Positions 19,140 to 27,253 of a DNA stretch of 48,366 bases are shown piece by piece (position 1 is the first letter of the stretch; each line of letters opens with the position of its first letter). Made by a program: the position numbers and the translations under genes. Origin of the DNA: Thermoplasmata archaeon (GTDB lineage Archaea; Thermoplasmatota; Thermoplasmata; Thermoplasmatales; Thermoplasmataceae); contig JAJZXS010000023.1 in assembly GCA_021806295.1 (NCBI GenBank), forward strand, positions 1 through 48,366. The letters run 5' to 3'. The notes under the pieces were generated by a model. It was not told where the DNA came from. It saw only the letters and a program-made list of their open reading frames with translations, and did no database searches.

Positions 19140-19222
19140 CATGGTTTACCATCCAGCAAAAAGCTGGTGTAGTCCCATCAGCATTGCTGAAAGATGGTAT
19201 AACCCTGTTAAACAAGTGGTTT
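19140..19222 (+). ncRNA. Candidate structured small RNA (three-way junction)
   Basis: Seen in sequence: an outer stem pairs 19143-19153 with 19193-19204 (11 bp, one bulged T). Inside lie two hairpins, CAGC-loop-GCTG at 19154-19166 with an A5 loop, and TCAGC-ATT-GCTGA at 19178-19190, joined by an 11-nt single strand GTGTAGTCCCA. A TATA-like box lies one helical promoter distance upstream, and a T5 run at 19220-19224 could end the transcript. It matches no RNA family I know: no H/ACA or C/D boxes in correct places, not a tRNA. The element lies between two genes that point at each other, so it could alternatively be a bidirectional terminator. Confidence 0.4.
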
Positions 19223-19522
19223 TTCCTCTATTTCCCATCCATATAATCCATTGTATAAATTATAAACATTTTCTATTCCATTCTCCTCCAGGAATTTTCC
19301 AGTATAGTAGCTTCTATGGCCTGAACTGCATACAAGAACTATTTTTTTGCCCTCATATTTTTTTACAATGGAAATATCATTAAAAATATCGTACATAGGG
19401 GCAAGAATGGATCCTTCGATGTGCCCTGCTTCGTATTCGAACGGTTCCCTGACATCAATGATGACACATTCATCCCTGGCAACCATATCTGAAACCTCAT
19501 CGGGAATTATGTTCAAAACCAT
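19208..19522 (-). CDS. Rhodanese-domain sulfurtransferase-like protein
   Basis: This single-domain rhodanese of 104 residues carries the DVREPFEYEAGHIEGS motif and the active-site loop VCSSGHRSY with its nucleophilic Cys, so it should be catalytically competent for persulfide transfer. It is cytosolic. ATG 19522 is chosen over the longer frame (19639) because the rhodanese fold begins there and a minus-strand TTTTTTAAATA box at about 19540-19550 fits a leaderless start. It is encoded alone, facing the MoxR operon. In sulfur-rich acidic habitats, a role beside the SQR-like enzyme is possible but is inference only. Confidence 0.87.
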   Translation of the reverse strand: MVLNIIPDEVSDMVARDECVIIDVREPFEYEAGHIEGSILAPMYDIFNDISIVKKYEGKKIVLVCSSGHRSYYTGKFLEENGIENVYNLYNGLYGWEIEEKPLV

Positions 19523-19716
19523 GATATGTAATTTCAACTCAATATTTAAAAAATAAGTTCCTTTTAAGGCTAATGCAACGGCTTTCTTGTTTTCTATGTA
19601 AACATACCACTGGCATTGCCTCATATACTGCCGGTACATACCTGCAGTAAAGCCTGTTACATCATTTTAGTTCAATATTATTTTCTATTAAATGTCATGG
19701 GCTTCATCATATTCAT

Positions 19717-21630
19717 TTATGCCTTCTGATTATGCGAGTATGAAGAGTATTCCATCAAGGTTATAACCATCTCTGCATGGCTCCACACCAGGGGCGAAAC
19801 TGAGTGTGGCTGGCCTGTATATGGATTTATCTGCTCTGAGAAAATCCCTGATTTCTGCCTGTGTGATTTTACCCATTCTATCAGCGACCATCCTCTCTCC
19901 AGATCGCCGGTTTTCATGAAATACCTTGCCATCCATAGTGTTGTGATGATCCACGGGTTTCCAGGCACATTGCTGTCCTCCTTAATTCGCATATAGTTGT
20001 CATTCTCATATCTTGCTATTCCACCGACCCCGTTAACCCAGAGTTTTTCCATGATAGCCTCCATTGTGCTAACAACCCTCGAATCCTGTGGCTCTTTCAT
20101 TCCGAAGATAACTATGGATGACAGGGCACTATCCACGGTAAAATCAGGTTTTCCACCAATTATTGCCCTTGCATATCTTCCGTATTCTTCTGAATAAAAC
20201 TTTTCCTCGAATGCCTCATACATCCTTGTTGCTGCAGCAGAATATTTTTTTGATAGGTCCTGATCCCCGAAAACACTGGCGAAATTAGAGGCCGCTTTGA
20301 GAGCCGCAAAGGTTGTTGACACTGTGTATGCATGTATTCCGTATCTTTCCTCCCACAGGTCAAATGACTCCCTTGGAAGCCCGTCCTCGTCTACAAAAGA
20401 CGTCATGAATTCGGCTGCCTTTATAACAAGGCCCTCATAGAAAGGTGCCGTGAAGCCGATGTCATTGTATCTCCGGAAATATTCCCAGAGTACCCATACA
20501 AGGAGGGCGGTTTCATCCTCCTGAATGGGGTATATCTCCCTGCCATTGATAATGTGCGGAAGCCAGCTGCTTGCCAGATGGCCATCCATATTATATTTAT
20601 GTTGCATAAAGCCCTGTTCGGTAATCAGGGATGTGGAGAGTCCAAAAAATTGCCTGGCTGTCTGGGAATGGCCTGCAATACTAAGTGCATATGCGGCCAC
20701 TGCTGCGTCCCTGGGCCACATGTAATAATAACCATCATGGCTCATTTTCAGTATATCACTGTCAGAGGAGGCTGCTATTGACCCAAGTACGTTTGAATGG
20801 CTCTTTATAATGAAAAGCGACCGCCTGAAGAGTGCGTTTGTATCCGGGTCAAGATTCGGGGAAATCTTTGATGACCATAGCTCCCAGTAGTTGGTTGTTC
20901 TCCGCTCCAGTTTTCTCAGATAATCCAAATTTATATTGCTCTTTATCTTCTGTATTTCTTTATAGCCCTCCCCGGCTATAATATAATAATAAACAGAGAA
21001 TTTCTTTCCTGGGTCGATGTCTATTGAGTGTCTCAAAACTGAGTCCACGGAACCTATTGATACAGGGTTCATTGAAAGCTCATTATCTTCCGCGTCTTTC
21101 CAGGTCCCCTTGAGCGTTCCTGTGTCCTTTATGCCGGTGGCATACTGGTCGAGGGTCTTATTATTATCATCAAGTGTTGATGCAAGAAAATACCTGTTCT
21201 CCTTGTAATGCACAACACCGCCAAGATCAGGATAAAATGCGGCAGTGTCCCCTATATCGTTTCCATAAATGTAAAAATTCTGATGGAAAAAGAATTTAAC
21301 ATTCTTTCTTGTGTTAGAAGCGTTTGTAATATTTATGTGCCGTAGATAAATATTGGTGTACATATCCACCATATCAAGGCTTTCAAAATCTATCCCGGCC
21401 ATGGGATAAAAAACAGTGCCCACCATTGTATGGTCATAATAATCCATAAATTTCAAACCATTCCTATCAAGCCACAAAAAATTTCCATCTATAGAAAGGC
21501 CGTACATAAAAGGATGGCCACCAGAATGATTTTCAGATGCATATTTTGAATAATAAAAGTCCGTTATACGGTAATCCTCATCAAATGTTAATAGCATTCT
21601 ACCGTTTCCCAGTGGAAGGTATCTAACCAT
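19717..21630 (-). CDS. GH15 glucoamylase-type glycoside hydrolase
   Basis: The N-terminal 250 residues form the beta-sandwich of archaeal/bacterial glucoamylases (PLGNGRMLLTFDEDYRITDFYY), and the C-terminal 370 residues form the alpha/alpha barrel. GH15 landmarks are YYMWPRDAAVAAYAL, the catalytic-acid region IQEDETALLVWVLWEYF, SFDLWEERYGIHAYTVSTTFAAL, and GNPWIITTLWMARYFM. No signal peptide is present, so it acts inside the cell, probably releasing glucose from glycogen or trehalose-like glucans. At 637 residues it is the Thermoplasma-type length. A TATA-like TTTTAAACC at about 21649-21658 (minus) fits a leaderless ATG. It diverges from the debranching-enzyme operon. Confidence 0.92.
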   Translation of the reverse strand: MVRYLPLGNGRMLLTFDEDYRITDFYYSKYASENHSGGHPFMYGLSIDGNFLWLDRNGLKFMDYYDHTMVGTVFYPMAGIDFESLDMVDMYTNIYLRHINITNASNTRKNVKFFFHQNFYIYGNDIGDTAAFYPDLGGVVHYKENRYFLASTLDDNNKTLDQYATGIKDTGTLKGTWKDAEDNELSMNPVSIGSVDSVLRHSIDIDPGKKFSVYYYIIAGEGYKEIQKIKSNINLDYLRKLERRTTNYWELWSSKISPNLDPDTNALFRRSLFIIKSHSNVLGSIAASSDSDILKMSHDGYYYMWPRDAAVAAYALSIAGHSQTARQFFGLSTSLITEQGFMQHKYNMDGHLASSWLPHIINGREIYPIQEDETALLVWVLWEYFRRYNDIGFTAPFYEGLVIKAAEFMTSFVDEDGLPRESFDLWEERYGIHAYTVSTTFAALKAASNFASVFGDQDLSKKYSAAATRMYEAFEEKFYSEEYGRYARAIIGGKPDFTVDSALSSIVIFGMKEPQDSRVVSTMEAIMEKLWVNGVGGIARYENDNYMRIKEDSNVPGNPWIITTLWMARYFMKTGDLERGWSLIEWVKSHRQKSGIFSEQINPYTGQPHSVSPLVWSHAEMVITLMEYSSYSHNQKA

Positions 21631-21756
21631 GCTACCTTATAATGTATGTGGTTTAAAACCTTTCCTAATTGATATTTTATACCTGCTTTTTGTGATTTCT
21701 GATTTTTAGACTGTTAAATCTCGCAATGTTTATTAGTAAAATAAGGTTATGATTTC

Positions 21757-23589
21757 ATGGATTGTAACCAGGAATGGCTAATCGCCAATTCCCGGGGTTC
21801 TTACTCCTCTTCCACCATATCATTTGCTGGCACAAGGACCTATCACGGGATATTAGTTGTATCAGATCCGGCTGACTATCAGCGGTATGTTATACTCTCG
21901 AAGCTCTTTGAAGAACTGGAGTTTTCAGGCAAGCAGTACAGCCTTGATACAAATTATTATCCAGGTACTGTGTATCCCACGGGATGCAAATATATTGAAG
22001 ATTTTTCCATATTCCCATTTCCTGTAATAAATTATACTGTGGATGGAAACCGCATAAAAAAATCCATTGTGATGGACCCCGGGTCAGATACGGTTGTAAT
22101 AAGGTATGAGTTTTTTGAAAAAATCCCGGAAAAAATTACACTGTACCCATTACTTGCATTCAGAAATTTCCATAAAGTTATAAGGTCAGGTGAAAGGCAA
22201 TTCTCATTCTCGGAGTCAGGGAATTTCTATAATTTCAGCGATTCCAACTTCACCCTGCATATTTCAAAGGCCGGGTCTTTTCTAAATGAAGGATACTGGT
22301 ATTATAATTTTATATATCCTGTAGAGGAGGAAAGGGGGACAAACAGCATGGAGGACCTATACAATCCCGGAAAAATTATAATAAATCCGGTTACAAATCC
22401 TCTTGATATAAAAATCACCATGGAAGATGCACAAACCAATAATTTTGATGAAATCAGGGATATTATCACTAAACTGGGATCAAGCACAGAGAAAAATCCG
22501 GATATTAACGCCCTCAGATTTTCTTCCGCAAAGTTTAAACTGAAGGATGATTTAATTGCAGGTTTCCACTGGTTTGGACCCTGGACACGGGACACATTCA
22601 TCTCAATGCCCGGACTTGTAATCATACCGGGAAATTATACATTTGCGAAACGTATATTCACCAATTATTCTGGCAGGATGGTTAACGGAATTATACCTAA
22701 CAATGCCTATTCCCGTGAATTTTACAGATCTGCCGATGCCTCCCTGTGGTTCATATATGCCCTGCATAAATATTACCACTATTCACGTGATAAAAACTTT
22801 ATTTCACTGATGTACAGCAGGGTAAAAAGCATTGTGAATGCATACTTTAACGGCAATGATGATTTCTACCTTGATGGAAAATTTATCCATATCAAATCGG
22901 CACAGATGACATGGATGGATGGAAAAACCGGCGATATTTCATTCACACCAAGACTGGGAAAGCCGGTGGAAATAAATGCACTGTGGTACAATGCGTTGAA
23001 ATCATATTCATATTTTTCCAGAATTACAGGCAGCAGGGTCGAGGAGTATGTTGAAGACGTTTTAGCCTCGTTCAGAAGGGAATTCACTGAAAGATTCACT
23101 GTAAACGGTCAAATTGCGGATGTAATCGACCCTGTTGATTTATCATTCCGCCCAAACTTTCTGTTTGCATATTCATTGCCATATCAATTGATGGATAGGC
23201 CTGATTTACTTGAAAAAGCAAGGCAGGATCTTGCAACTCCATATGGAATCAGGACGCTTTCCCCGGAGGACCCTAAATTTAAAGGGACCTATTCCGGAGA
23301 CCAGTATGACCGTGATAGTGCGTACCATAACGGCACTGTATGGCCCTGGCTTGCCGGTCCCTATATATCTGCCATGGTGAAGAACGGCCATGCTCCCGGT
23401 GACCTTTTACGATATTTTTCTCACCTATTCTCCATGAAGAACATACCGGAAATTTTCGATGGGTTAAACCCGGGAATGCCCAGGGGATGCATGATGCAGG
23501 CATGGAGTTATGGTGAATTGATCAGGTCTTATTACGAGGATTTAAAAATTGCAGGGCATTCAAACACTGCTGGGGATGATACAAGTTGA
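21757..23589 (+). CDS. Glycogen debranching enzyme (archaeal type, GH133 amylo-alpha-1,6-glucosidase)
   Basis: The N-terminal domain starts EWLIANSRGSYSSSTISFAGTRTYHGILV, the typical opening of archaeal debranching enzymes. The catalytic alpha/alpha barrel has the signature AGFHWFGPWTRDTFISMPGL and a late YHNGTVWPWLAGPYISAM segment. It cleaves alpha-1,6 branch points of glycogen in the cytosol. The 610 residues are normal. A TTTATTAG box at about 21728-21735 lies one promoter length before ATG 21757. Its stop overlaps the TTG start of the glycosyltransferase (23586-23589), so the two are coupled. Confidence 0.93.
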   Translation: MDCNQEWLIANSRGSYSSSTISFAGTRTYHGILVVSDPADYQRYVILSKLFEELEFSGKQYSLDTNYYPGTVYPTGCKYIEDFSIFPFPVINYTVDGNRIKKSIVMDPGSDTVVIRYEFFEKIPEKITLYPLLAFRNFHKVIRSGERQFSFSESGNFYNFSDSNFTLHISKAGSFLNEGYWYYNFIYPVEEERGTNSMEDLYNPGKIIINPVTNPLDIKITMEDAQTNNFDEIRDIITKLGSSTEKNPDINALRFSSAKFKLKDDLIAGFHWFGPWTRDTFISMPGLVIIPGNYTFAKRIFTNYSGRMVNGIIPNNAYSREFYRSADASLWFIYALHKYYHYSRDKNFISLMYSRVKSIVNAYFNGNDDFYLDGKFIHIKSAQMTWMDGKTGDISFTPRLGKPVEINALWYNALKSYSYFSRITGSRVEEYVEDVLASFRREFTERFTVNGQIADVIDPVDLSFRPNFLFAYSLPYQLMDRPDLLEKARQDLATPYGIRTLSPEDPKFKGTYSGDQYDRDSAYHNGTVWPWLAGPYISAMVKNGHAPGDLLRYFSHLFSMKNIPEIFDGLNPGMPRGCMMQAWSYGELIRSYYEDLKIAGHSNTAGDDTS

Positions 23590-24704
23590 AAGTTGCAGTG
23601 ATAGGATGGGAGCTCCCACCTGCATTCTCCGGGGGACTTGGAATACATACATACAATGTGTTTTCCATAGTTGGAAAAATTATTCCGGTTGATATATATC
23701 TTCCTGATATGGGGTATTCCTTTCCACAGTACCCATTCAATGTGAGGACAGTTAAAATTAAATCCGGGATAGCCGGCAGCGTTTATTCCCATGTAACCAA
23801 TTTTATTGAAGCGGTCAACGACTATAATGATCGCGTCGTAGAAAATTTCAGGCCCGAAGGCGTTGCACTGATACACTGCCACGACTGGATAACGTTCAGG
23901 GCAGGAATTGAAATTAAAAAAAGGTACAGGATTCCACTGGTAGTAACGTTCCACAGCACGGAGTTTGATAGGTCTGCATATTTCAATCCACAGGAATCAA
24001 TAATGAAGGTTGAGGCAGAAGGCGCCAGTGAGGCTGATGCAGTAATTACAGTATCGAATCTTACAAGGGATATTGTAGCGCATAATTACCACATAAATCC
24101 TGATAAGATAACAACAGTATACAATGGAGTAAAGGCATCTGCATACACATCTGGGATCAAATTCAGAAGGGAACGGCAGGTACTATATTTCGGCAGAATA
24201 ACAAGCCAGAAAGGCCCAAAATTTTTTATGGAGATGGGTAAAAAGGCACTTGAATATGAAAACAACATAAGGTTTATAATGGCCGGAACAGGGGACATGC
24301 TGGACGAGATGAAGGCATATGCATATAACCATGGCATTCAGGATAAATTTTATTTTCCTGGATTTGTGGATTTCCAGAAGGCTATTGAGTACTATAAAAA
24401 ATCATCGGTATTCGTTATACCCTCTGTTTCAGAACCTTTCGGAATAACTGTCCTGGAATCTATGGTATCCGGTACGCCTGTAGTCATGAGCAGAACAACG
24501 GGCGTCGGGGAAGCCCTGAACAATGCATTGAAAGTGGATTTCTGGGACACCGATGTGATGTCATCATACGTGGTTTCTGTACTGAATCATAGAAGTCTTA
24601 TGGAAACACTTTCACTTTACGGTAAATATGAGGGCATGTCATTTACATGGGAAAAATCCGCCATGAAAACGCTGGAGGTTTACAGATCAGTATGGAAGAT
24701 ATAA
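23586..24704 (+). CDS. Glycosyltransferase, glycogen-synthase-like (GT4/GT5 type)
   Basis: This GT-B fold enzyme has the N-terminal GWELPPAFSGGLGIHTYNV (nucleotide-sugar synthase Gly-rich loop), the HDWITF and VVTFHSTEFDR strands, the hinge VLYFGRITSQKGPKFF and the E-x7-E motif SEPFGITVLES. It most likely elongates an alpha-1,4-glucan from NDP-glucose, given its place between debranching enzyme and GH57 amylase. The start is TTG 23586, overlapping the upstream stop as TTGA. At 372 residues it is shorter than bacterial GlgA (about 480) but near archaeal forms. Donor specificity cannot be read from sequence. Confidence 0.88.
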   Translation: MKVAVIGWELPPAFSGGLGIHTYNVFSIVGKIIPVDIYLPDMGYSFPQYPFNVRTVKIKSGIAGSVYSHVTNFIEAVNDYNDRVVENFRPEGVALIHCHDWITFRAGIEIKKRYRIPLVVTFHSTEFDRSAYFNPQESIMKVEAEGASEADAVITVSNLTRDIVAHNYHINPDKITTVYNGVKASAYTSGIKFRRERQVLYFGRITSQKGPKFFMEMGKKALEYENNIRFIMAGTGDMLDEMKAYAYNHGIQDKFYFPGFVDFQKAIEYYKKSSVFVIPSVSEPFGITVLESMVSGTPVVMSRTTGVGEALNNALKVDFWDTDVMSSYVVSVLNHRSLMETLSLYGKYEGMSFTWEKSAMKTLEVYRSVWKI

Positions 24705-25810
24705 TTTTTTATTTTGAATTGCACCAGCCATTCAGGCTCCGTCCATTGAGAATGCAGGATAAAATACAGCCAGAGGATGTTTTCTGGGAAGAAAAGAACA
24801 TGGAATTATTCAGGCGGATATCTGAAAATACATATATACCGGCTACAAGAACTTTCATGGAAAGCGGCATACATTCAACCTTTTCCCTATCAGGCACATT
24901 CATAGAACAGGCCCTGAAATATAGCCCGAAAACAATAGATGTTATTGAGGATTATGTGAAGTCTGGTCTGTGTGAATTAATGGGGGAAACATACTTTCAC
25001 TCACTTTCATCAATATGGGACGAGGATGAATTTGCATTACAGGTAAATGACCAGATGAAGCTTATAAGGGACACGTTTAACTATATCCCTGAGTCCTTCA
25101 GGAATACCGAGCTCATATATAATAATAGAATAGCCGAGATCGCCAGAAATATGGGGTTCAAGAGCATTATTACCGAGGGAACTGACGATATTATAAAATA
25201 CCACAACCCAGATTACAGATATCTTACCCCTTCCGGAATAAATCTATATTTAAGGAATTATCCAATGAGTGATAATATATCCTTTAGGTTTTCCAATGAC
25301 AGGTGGCCCGGATACCCGCTTACGGCCGATAAATTCATAAAATGGGTTGCTGAAAGCCCGGGAGAAATTATGAATCTTTTCATGGACTATGAAACCTTTG
25401 GCGAGCATCAGAAAAAGGAAAGCGGAATATTTGAATTTGTTAAATATCTTCCTGGATATATGAGGGAATACGGGCTGAAAACCATGAATATCAGGGATAT
25501 TTCAAAATATCACCGGCCTATGGGGAATATAAGCATTGAAAAAACCATCTCCTGGGCGGATACCGCGAGGGACTTATCTGCATGGCTGGGAAACTCAATG
25601 CAGAAAGATGCTTTCAATAGATTAAAGTCATGTAAAAATACTGATAAAACGAAAATATGGAGATACCTACAAACATCTGATTTAATATACTATATGTCCA
25701 TGGGAAATCCTGAGGATTTCAGTGTTCATGAGTATTTTAACCCTTACAGGTCTCCATACCTGGCTTTTATATACTATATGTTTGCCCTGGATATTTTATG
25801 CAATAAATAA
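24692..25810 (+). CDS. GH57 alpha-amylase-type glycoside hydrolase
   Basis: The GH57 motifs are in order: FELHQPFRLR, GETYFHSLSS, FRNTELIYNNRIA with the catalytic Glu, and FMDYETFGEHQ with the catalytic Asp. The protein is cytosolic with no signal peptide. Length from ATG 24692 is 372 residues. The frame is open further upstream to 24647, but homology begins at MEDIIFYFELHQP; this start overlaps the glycosyltransferase stop by 13 nt. It could be an amylase, a 4-alpha-glucanotransferase or a branching enzyme, since all occur in GH57; the short length argues against a branching enzyme. It completes a three-gene glycogen operon. Confidence 0.9.
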   Translation: MEDIIFYFELHQPFRLRPLRMQDKIQPEDVFWEEKNMELFRRISENTYIPATRTFMESGIHSTFSLSGTFIEQALKYSPKTIDVIEDYVKSGLCELMGETYFHSLSSIWDEDEFALQVNDQMKLIRDTFNYIPESFRNTELIYNNRIAEIARNMGFKSIITEGTDDIIKYHNPDYRYLTPSGINLYLRNYPMSDNISFRFSNDRWPGYPLTADKFIKWVAESPGEIMNLFMDYETFGEHQKKESGIFEFVKYLPGYMREYGLKTMNIRDISKYHRPMGNISIEKTISWADTARDLSAWLGNSMQKDAFNRLKSCKNTDKTKIWRYLQTSDLIYYMSMGNPEDFSVHEYFNPYRSPYLAFIYYMFALDILCNK

Positions 25811-25891
25811 AATGATAAATATTCTTAAGTGACTTCCTCATTCCTCTAAAGATCGGGGCATCCCGCTTGAGAGCTAAATACTGCATTTAAA

Positions 25892-25901
25892 AATATATTT
25901 A
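25892..25901 (+). promoter_or_regulatory. TATA-like box of the MFS transporter gene
   Basis: AATATATTTA is centred about 28 nt before ATG 25926, which favours 25926 over the internal ATG 25938 as start of a leaderless transcript. Confidence 0.5.
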
Positions 25902-25925
25902 ATATTTAAAACGTATAAGCCTAAA

Positions 25926-27134
25926 ATGGGAGGAACTATGGTGAAAACTACAAACAGGCATCTGCCTGCAGTGTTCCAGAGCATGTTTATTATAGCCCTG
26001 GGTAATTTCATAGATTCCTCATATGCCCCACTTGCACCGTTTATCAAGAATTATTATATTCTAACGGCAACACAGGTCGGCCTTATAACCAGCATACTTT
26101 TTATAGGTTCCTCCAGTGTCTCAGTATTTACAGGATTTCTGGTGGACAGGATGGGCTATCATAACGCCATGAAATTATCATTTGGCATAATGGCCCTGGG
26201 ATCAACCATTCTATTCAGCTACAGGGATTATGCAGTGCTCCTGGCCGGGTTTTATTTCATAGGCTTCGGCTATGGCATACTCACTCCGGCAACCAATAGC
26301 CAGGTAATGAAAGAATATTACCCCGACCATATTACCAGAATGGGGATAAAACAGGCAGGTGTTCCAATGGGTGCCGCACTGGCGGCAATAGTGACCCCTC
26401 TTGTGGTTATTAAGGTAGGAATACCGCATATTTATCTCCTGATTATAGCCATGGCAGCCATCATGCTTATTGTAATGCCACTGAGAAAAACAGTAAATAA
26501 GGACAAATTCCAGCTGGGAAAATATATCAGGGAAATGTTTGAAACTGCAAGGGACAGATATCTACTTTTAATAGGTTTTTCGGCGCTTTTCATGTCGTGG
26601 TCACAGCAATCTGTCATGACATACTATGTACTTTATTTCAGAAATATCAAATTCGGAACCCTCATTGCAGAATCATTTCTTTACTCCGTTCTGATCAGTG
26701 CCATATTCGGGAGAATCCTGTGGACGAGGCTGGGAAACAGGCTGTTTAGCCAGAACCACATAAAAACATTTTCACTTATAATGATTTCCTCTGCTGCAGT
26801 GGCAATCCTGCTTCCTTACTTCTCATCTGATATTTACACTGCCTACGTATTCTCTGTTTTTGTCGGCATCACTGTAATTTCCTGGAATGGTGTATTTGTT
26901 TCAATGACTTCAGAAATTGCACCGTCGGGCAAGGTGGGAATGTACAGTGGCATGGGAATCCTGCTGATTAGCTCCGGAACAATAATTGGAACACCTATTT
27001 CAGGGTTGATAATAGACCATTTTCATTCATACAATTTGATGTGGATGGTTATGGGAATTACCGTAATGGTAGTTGGTATAGTGCTGTTTATTATATCCAA
27101 TAAAATGAAAATAACCTCTAAAAGGCCAACCTGA
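25926..27134 (+). CDS. Major facilitator superfamily transporter
   Basis: This is a secondary transporter with about twelve transmembrane helices in two halves and a charged central loop (KTVNKDKFQLGKYIREMFETARDRY). The MFS loop 2-3 motif appears as GFLVDRMGYHNAMKLS. The best family guess is the general MFS-1 group; substrate is not visible. At 402 residues it is a standard size. Start ATG 25926 is supported by TATA spacing; ATG 25938 has a GGAGGA only 3 nt away, which is too close for normal initiation. It is probably monocistronic, with tRNA-Leu downstream on the other strand. Confidence 0.88.
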   Translation: MGGTMVKTTNRHLPAVFQSMFIIALGNFIDSSYAPLAPFIKNYYILTATQVGLITSILFIGSSSVSVFTGFLVDRMGYHNAMKLSFGIMALGSTILFSYRDYAVLLAGFYFIGFGYGILTPATNSQVMKEYYPDHITRMGIKQAGVPMGAALAAIVTPLVVIKVGIPHIYLLIIAMAAIMLIVMPLRKTVNKDKFQLGKYIREMFETARDRYLLLIGFSALFMSWSQQSVMTYYVLYFRNIKFGTLIAESFLYSVLISAIFGRILWTRLGNRLFSQNHIKTFSLIMISSAAVAILLPYFSSDIYTAYVFSVFVGITVISWNGVFVSMTSEIAPSGKVGMYSGMGILLISSGTIIGTPISGLIIDHFHSYNLMWMVMGITVMVVGIVLFIISNKMKITSKRPT

Positions 27135-27168
27135 AAACCTATAAAAACAATATAATAGAAAGATAAGA

Positions 27169-27253
27169 TGCGGAGAGTGGGATTTGAACCCACGAATCCC
27201 TGCGGAAATGGACCCTGAATCCATCGCCTTTGTCCTAGCTCGGCAATCTCCGC
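27169..27253 (-). tRNA. tRNA-Leu (anticodon CAG)
   Basis: On the minus strand a perfect 7-bp acceptor stem (GCGGAGA with TCTCCGC) encloses a D arm with AGCTAGGAC, an anticodon stem ATGGA/TCCAT with loop TTCAGGG (anticodon CAG), a long variable arm as in leucine tRNAs, and a T arm GTGGG-TTCAAAT-CCCAC. The discriminator is A at 27169; CCA is not encoded. No intron is seen. The 5' 19 nt overlap the coding end of the alkyltransferase-endonuclease V gene on the same strand. Confidence 0.97.

Noticed and set aside
19140-19222. Reading the structured element as a tRNA, H/ACA or C/D guide, or hammerhead ribozyme
   Set aside because: No T-loop or anticodon arm; no ACA box at the right distance; TGATG on the minus strand lacks a paired D box; no CUGANGA/GAAA ribozyme core.
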